Source: Anaerolineae bacterium | GTDB taxonomy: Bacteria; Chloroflexota; Anaerolineae; Aggregatilineales; Phototrophicaceae | Length of the DNA: 64,000 nucleotides | Assembly: GCA_022824465.1 (NCBI GenBank) | Contig: JAJDZV010000004.1 | Coordinates: 806,001 to 870,000, forward strand | Direction of reading: 5' to 3' | Part shown: piece by piece, positions 61,933-64,000 of the stretch | How the letters are laid out: every line of letters starts with the position of its first letter | Position numbering within the stretch: position 1 is the first letter of the stretch | The notes under the pieces: generated by a model | What the model was told of the DNA's origin: nothing | Seen by the model: only the letters and a program-made list of their open reading frames with translations | Database searches by the model: none | Position numbers and translations under genes: made by a program

Positions 61933-63147
61933 TCAGCGCGCGTCGGCTTGAATCCGCCCCTTGCGCACGTGATACAATTGCGCCTTTTCCAGGAAAGCGT
62001 CGCTGAAGGTTTCAAGCTCGGTCGTTGTGAGCAGGGTCTGCGCCCCGCTATGCAAGCGATCCAGCAAGTAGCGGCGCCGGCCGCCATCCAATTCGGCGAC
62101 CACCTCGTCAAGCAGAAAAAGCGGATACTCGCCAAGTTGTTCGCGCATCCATTCCAGCTCGGCGAATTTCAGCGCCATGACCGCAGTGCGCGCCTGGCCC
62201 CGGCTGCCATACAAGCCGCAATCGCGATCGTTGATGAAGAGCCGAAGCTCGTCGCGATGCGGACCAGCCAGCGTGACGCCGCGGCGGATCGCTTCGGCCC
62301 GCCGTTGCAGCAACTGTTCCAGAAACTGCGGCTGAATCTCTTCGGGCGTCAGCTGCCGATTGAGGTCCAAGCCGTGCAAATCAAAGGACATCTGCCCGCC
62401 GTCGCTATCGGCGCGCGGCGCGATGCTCGGCATGTATCTGAGGCTGAGTGTTTCCGCCCCGCCGGTTAGGGCGTGATGCGTATCGCAAGCCTTGACTTCC
62501 AGTTCGCGCAGGAACTGTTGACGTCCGGCGATGATGACCGCGCCGGCCCCCGCCAGTTGTTCGTCCCAATACGCCAGTTCGACCGCGCCCGCGCGCTTTT
62601 CGGCGACGCGTTTGAGCAGGGCGTTGCGCTGCGGCAGAATCTTCTCGTATTCGTTCAGCGCCATGAAGTACTCGACCTGGACCTGGCGCAGGGTGGCGTT
62701 CATGAAGCGGCGGCGGTCGGCGGGCGCGCCTTCGATCAGCGACAAGTCCCGCGGCAGGAAGAGCACGACATTGAGCAAGCCAACGACATCCATCACGCGT
62801 TTTTCGATGCTATTGTGCTTGACGGATTTCTTGAAGCGGGGCGAACCGCTGCTCATATCCAGCATCAGCGTGATATCCAGCTTGTCGTATGCGCTGGATT
62901 TGCCGCCCAACTCAGCCGACAAGCGGGCGAAGGGAATCGGATCGCTCTCCGTGCGCCAGTGAATCAATTGACGGTCGCTGGTCGTGTAGGGCGAAGTCGA
63001 GGTGGCCAGATAGTATATCGCCTCGAGCGCGCTGGTCTTGCCCTGCGCATTTGCGCCATGAAGCACAATCGGACGATCAGCTGGCAAGCTCAATTCCAGC
63101 CGCGCATAGTTTCGGAAATTCGTCAGTGAGAGGTGGTCTATCTGCAT
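61933..63147 (-). CDS. recF: DNA replication and repair protein RecF
   Basis: A 404-residue SMC-like ATPase that loads RecA at single-stranded gaps with RecO and RecR. LSLTNFRNYARLEL is the RecF N-terminus, Walker A is GANAQGKT (31-38), SRGQARTAVMALKFAELEW is the signature region, and LFLLDEVVAELDGGRR is Walker B. Length is within the usual range for the family (about 360-400). It is not next to dnaA, dnaN or gyrB here. The upstream gene on the same strand ends 75 bases before it. Confidence 0.94.
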   Translation of the reverse strand: MQIDHLSLTNFRNYARLELSLPADRPIVLHGANAQGKTSALEAIYYLATSTSPYTTSDRQLIHWRTESDPIPFARLSAELGGKSSAYDKLDITLMLDMSSGSPRFKKSVKHNSIEKRVMDVVGLLNVVLFLPRDLSLIEGAPADRRRFMNATLRQVQVEYFMALNEYEKILPQRNALLKRVAEKRAGAVELAYWDEQLAGAGAVIIAGRQQFLRELEVKACDTHHALTGGAETLSLRYMPSIAPRADSDGGQMSFDLHGLDLNRQLTPEEIQPQFLEQLLQRRAEAIRRGVTLAGPHRDELRLFINDRDCGLYGSRGQARTAVMALKFAELEWMREQLGEYPLFLLDEVVAELDGGRRRYLLDRLHSGAQTLLTTTELETFSDAFLEKAQLYHVRKGRIQADAR

Positions 63148-63222
63148 CGGCGCCCGCGGCTCGCCTCATCAACGCCTGCCATTGTAAGCGCGCGCGAGCA
63201 TCCGCGACAGTCCAGCTCGGGC

Positions 63223-64000
63223 TTACCTGGCGACCCACTGCGGCAGGTAAGCGTCGTCCACAATCAGGCGACTCTCCCCGCTGGTCAAGTCGTGCGCCCA
63301 AACTTGCGGACGCGCCGGCTCGCCCGAATCCGTATCGGCATAGAGCGGAAAGCGCTGCGTGACCAGCCGCTCGCCGCTGTCGTCCCAGCGGAAATACGAG
63401 GTGTTGTAATCGGGGTCGTAGGCGACCGCGCGCCATTCTTCTGTCTCGGCATTCAAGGCCCGCACATAAAGTTGATGACCACGCGTCCAACGGGAATCGG
63501 TATAGCGGCGGGCGATAGCGACCGTCAAGCCATCGGGGCTGAATTGCGCGGCGACATCGTCGATAGGTCCTTGCGCGTCGGTGAAAGCGGCGAATTCGCG
63601 GTTAGCCAAGTCGGCAATCTGCAAGTGACCGTAGAACTGGCTGTCGCGGAATACCAGATCGGGAAAGATAACTTGCTGCCCGTCGGGCGAGAGCGTCCCC
63701 ATCGCGCCATAAGCCGACGGGATGAAGCGCAGCCTCGCCTCGTCGTCGCCGCGCGGGATCAGCTCGTACAGAAGTAAGCCCGGCTGAGTCGAATCGGCGC
63801 TGTAAAAGGCGACTGTATCACTGTCCGCCGACCAGACAGCGCTGTGTCCGACGATCTGCGTATCGCCGATCATGGGAATAGTTTCATAGCTCGCGCTATT
63901 CATATCGACCAGCCAAATGCGCGACAAGCCGTAGCTCGCGCCAAGAGCTTCGGAGCGTTGATAAGCCAGCAGTTCGCCATTGGGGCTGAATACCGGCGAT
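63223..64000 (-). CDS. TolB/PD40-type beta-propeller protein, C-terminal part (gene runs off the window)
   Basis: The frame is open to the window edge, giving at least 258 residues. PD40-like blades are visible: VFSPNGELLAYQRS at the edge, AVWSADSDTVAFYSAD, LSPDGQQVIFPDLV, AAQFSPDGLTVAIARR and FRWDDSGERLVTQRF. It ends with VDDAYLPQWVAR. Such domains form periplasmic or surface propellers; the missing N-terminus probably carries the signal peptide. Possibly co-transcribed with recF, 75 bases downstream. Confidence 0.8.
   Translation of the reverse strand, partial: SPVFSPNGELLAYQRSEALGASYGLSRIWLVDMNSASYETIPMIGDTQIVGHSAVWSADSDTVAFYSADSTQPGLLLYELIPRGDDEARLRFIPSAYGAMGTLSPDGQQVIFPDLVFRDSQFYGHLQIADLANREFAAFTDAQGPIDDVAAQFSPDGLTVAIARRYTDSRWTRGHQLYVRALNAETEEWRAVAYDPDYNTSYFRWDDSGERLVTQRFPLYADTDSGEPARPQVWAHDLTSGESRLIVDDAYLPQWVAR

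Overview
The window looks like a chromosomal segment of a GC-rich, heterotrophic Chloroflexota bacterium, probably Anaerolineae-like. This is inferred from gene content, not from a marker gene. The cues are a giant Ser/Thr kinase-STAND-WD40 fusion, a secreted protein with a long Thr-Pro-Asp repeat tail, many lipid-linked-sugar type (GT-C) membrane proteins, and clustered GH29 fucosidases, sulfatase and Gfo/Idh enzymes. There is one tRNA gene (tRNA-Ser GGA). I see no rRNA, CRISPR array, transposase or integrase.

Layout. 0-6 kb: carbohydrate genes (5' end of an aldo/keto reductase, two GH29 alpha-L-fucosidases), a fused molybdenum hydroxylase, then tRNA-Ser with its promoter and terminator. 6-17.5 kb: envelope and signalling genes (membrane-anchored amidase, 1544-residue kinase/STAND/14-blade WD40 protein, FMN split-barrel protein, secreted SH3-WD40 protein, a large unrecognised 901-residue protein). 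17.5-26.5 kb: gamma-glutamylcyclotransferase-like protein, Gfo/Idh dehydrogenase, guanine deaminase, a coupled pair (membrane-tethered clan-A glycoside hydrolase plus GT-C transferase), and a secreted S33 peptidase. 26.7-31.4 kb: two tandem secreted vanadium-haloperoxidase-like proteins with SH3 tails. 31.5-38.4 kb: amino-acid and sugar-acid metabolism (Ser/Thr dehydratase, FGGY kinase, 2-hydroxyacid dehydrogenase, HCDH-type dehydrogenase, nitrilase with gatC) and a DinB/ClbS-like protein. 38.5-44.2 kb: LCP ligase, an AT-richer AAA ATPase plus PIN-like nuclease pair, then a double-FHA protein overlapping a sulfatase. 44.5-50.4 kb: beta-lactamase-fold hydrolase, Ldh-type dehydrogenase, unknown helical protein, secreted cyclophilin, DUF2461. 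50.6-59.9 kb: vWA protein with about 30 copies of a 30-bp repeat, PF04020-like membrane protein, GT4-MATE pair, GT-C transferase, zinc-ribbon protein. 59.9-64 kb: three small genes with a tail-fibre flavour, an SRPBCC gene broken by one in-frame stop, recF, and the 3' part of a beta-propeller protein.

The best candidate for an undescribed system is the two-gene ATPase/PIN-like nuclease module at 40.15-41.99 kb. It has its own extended -10 promoter, overlapping genes and a base composition unlike its neighbours. Also notable are the haloperoxidase paralogues that keep the vanadate-binding residues but have Ser where the acid-base His should be, and the interrupted but otherwise intact SRPBCC gene. 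Many promoters here use an extended -10 (TG-N-TATAAT-like), and one gene appears to be leaderless.
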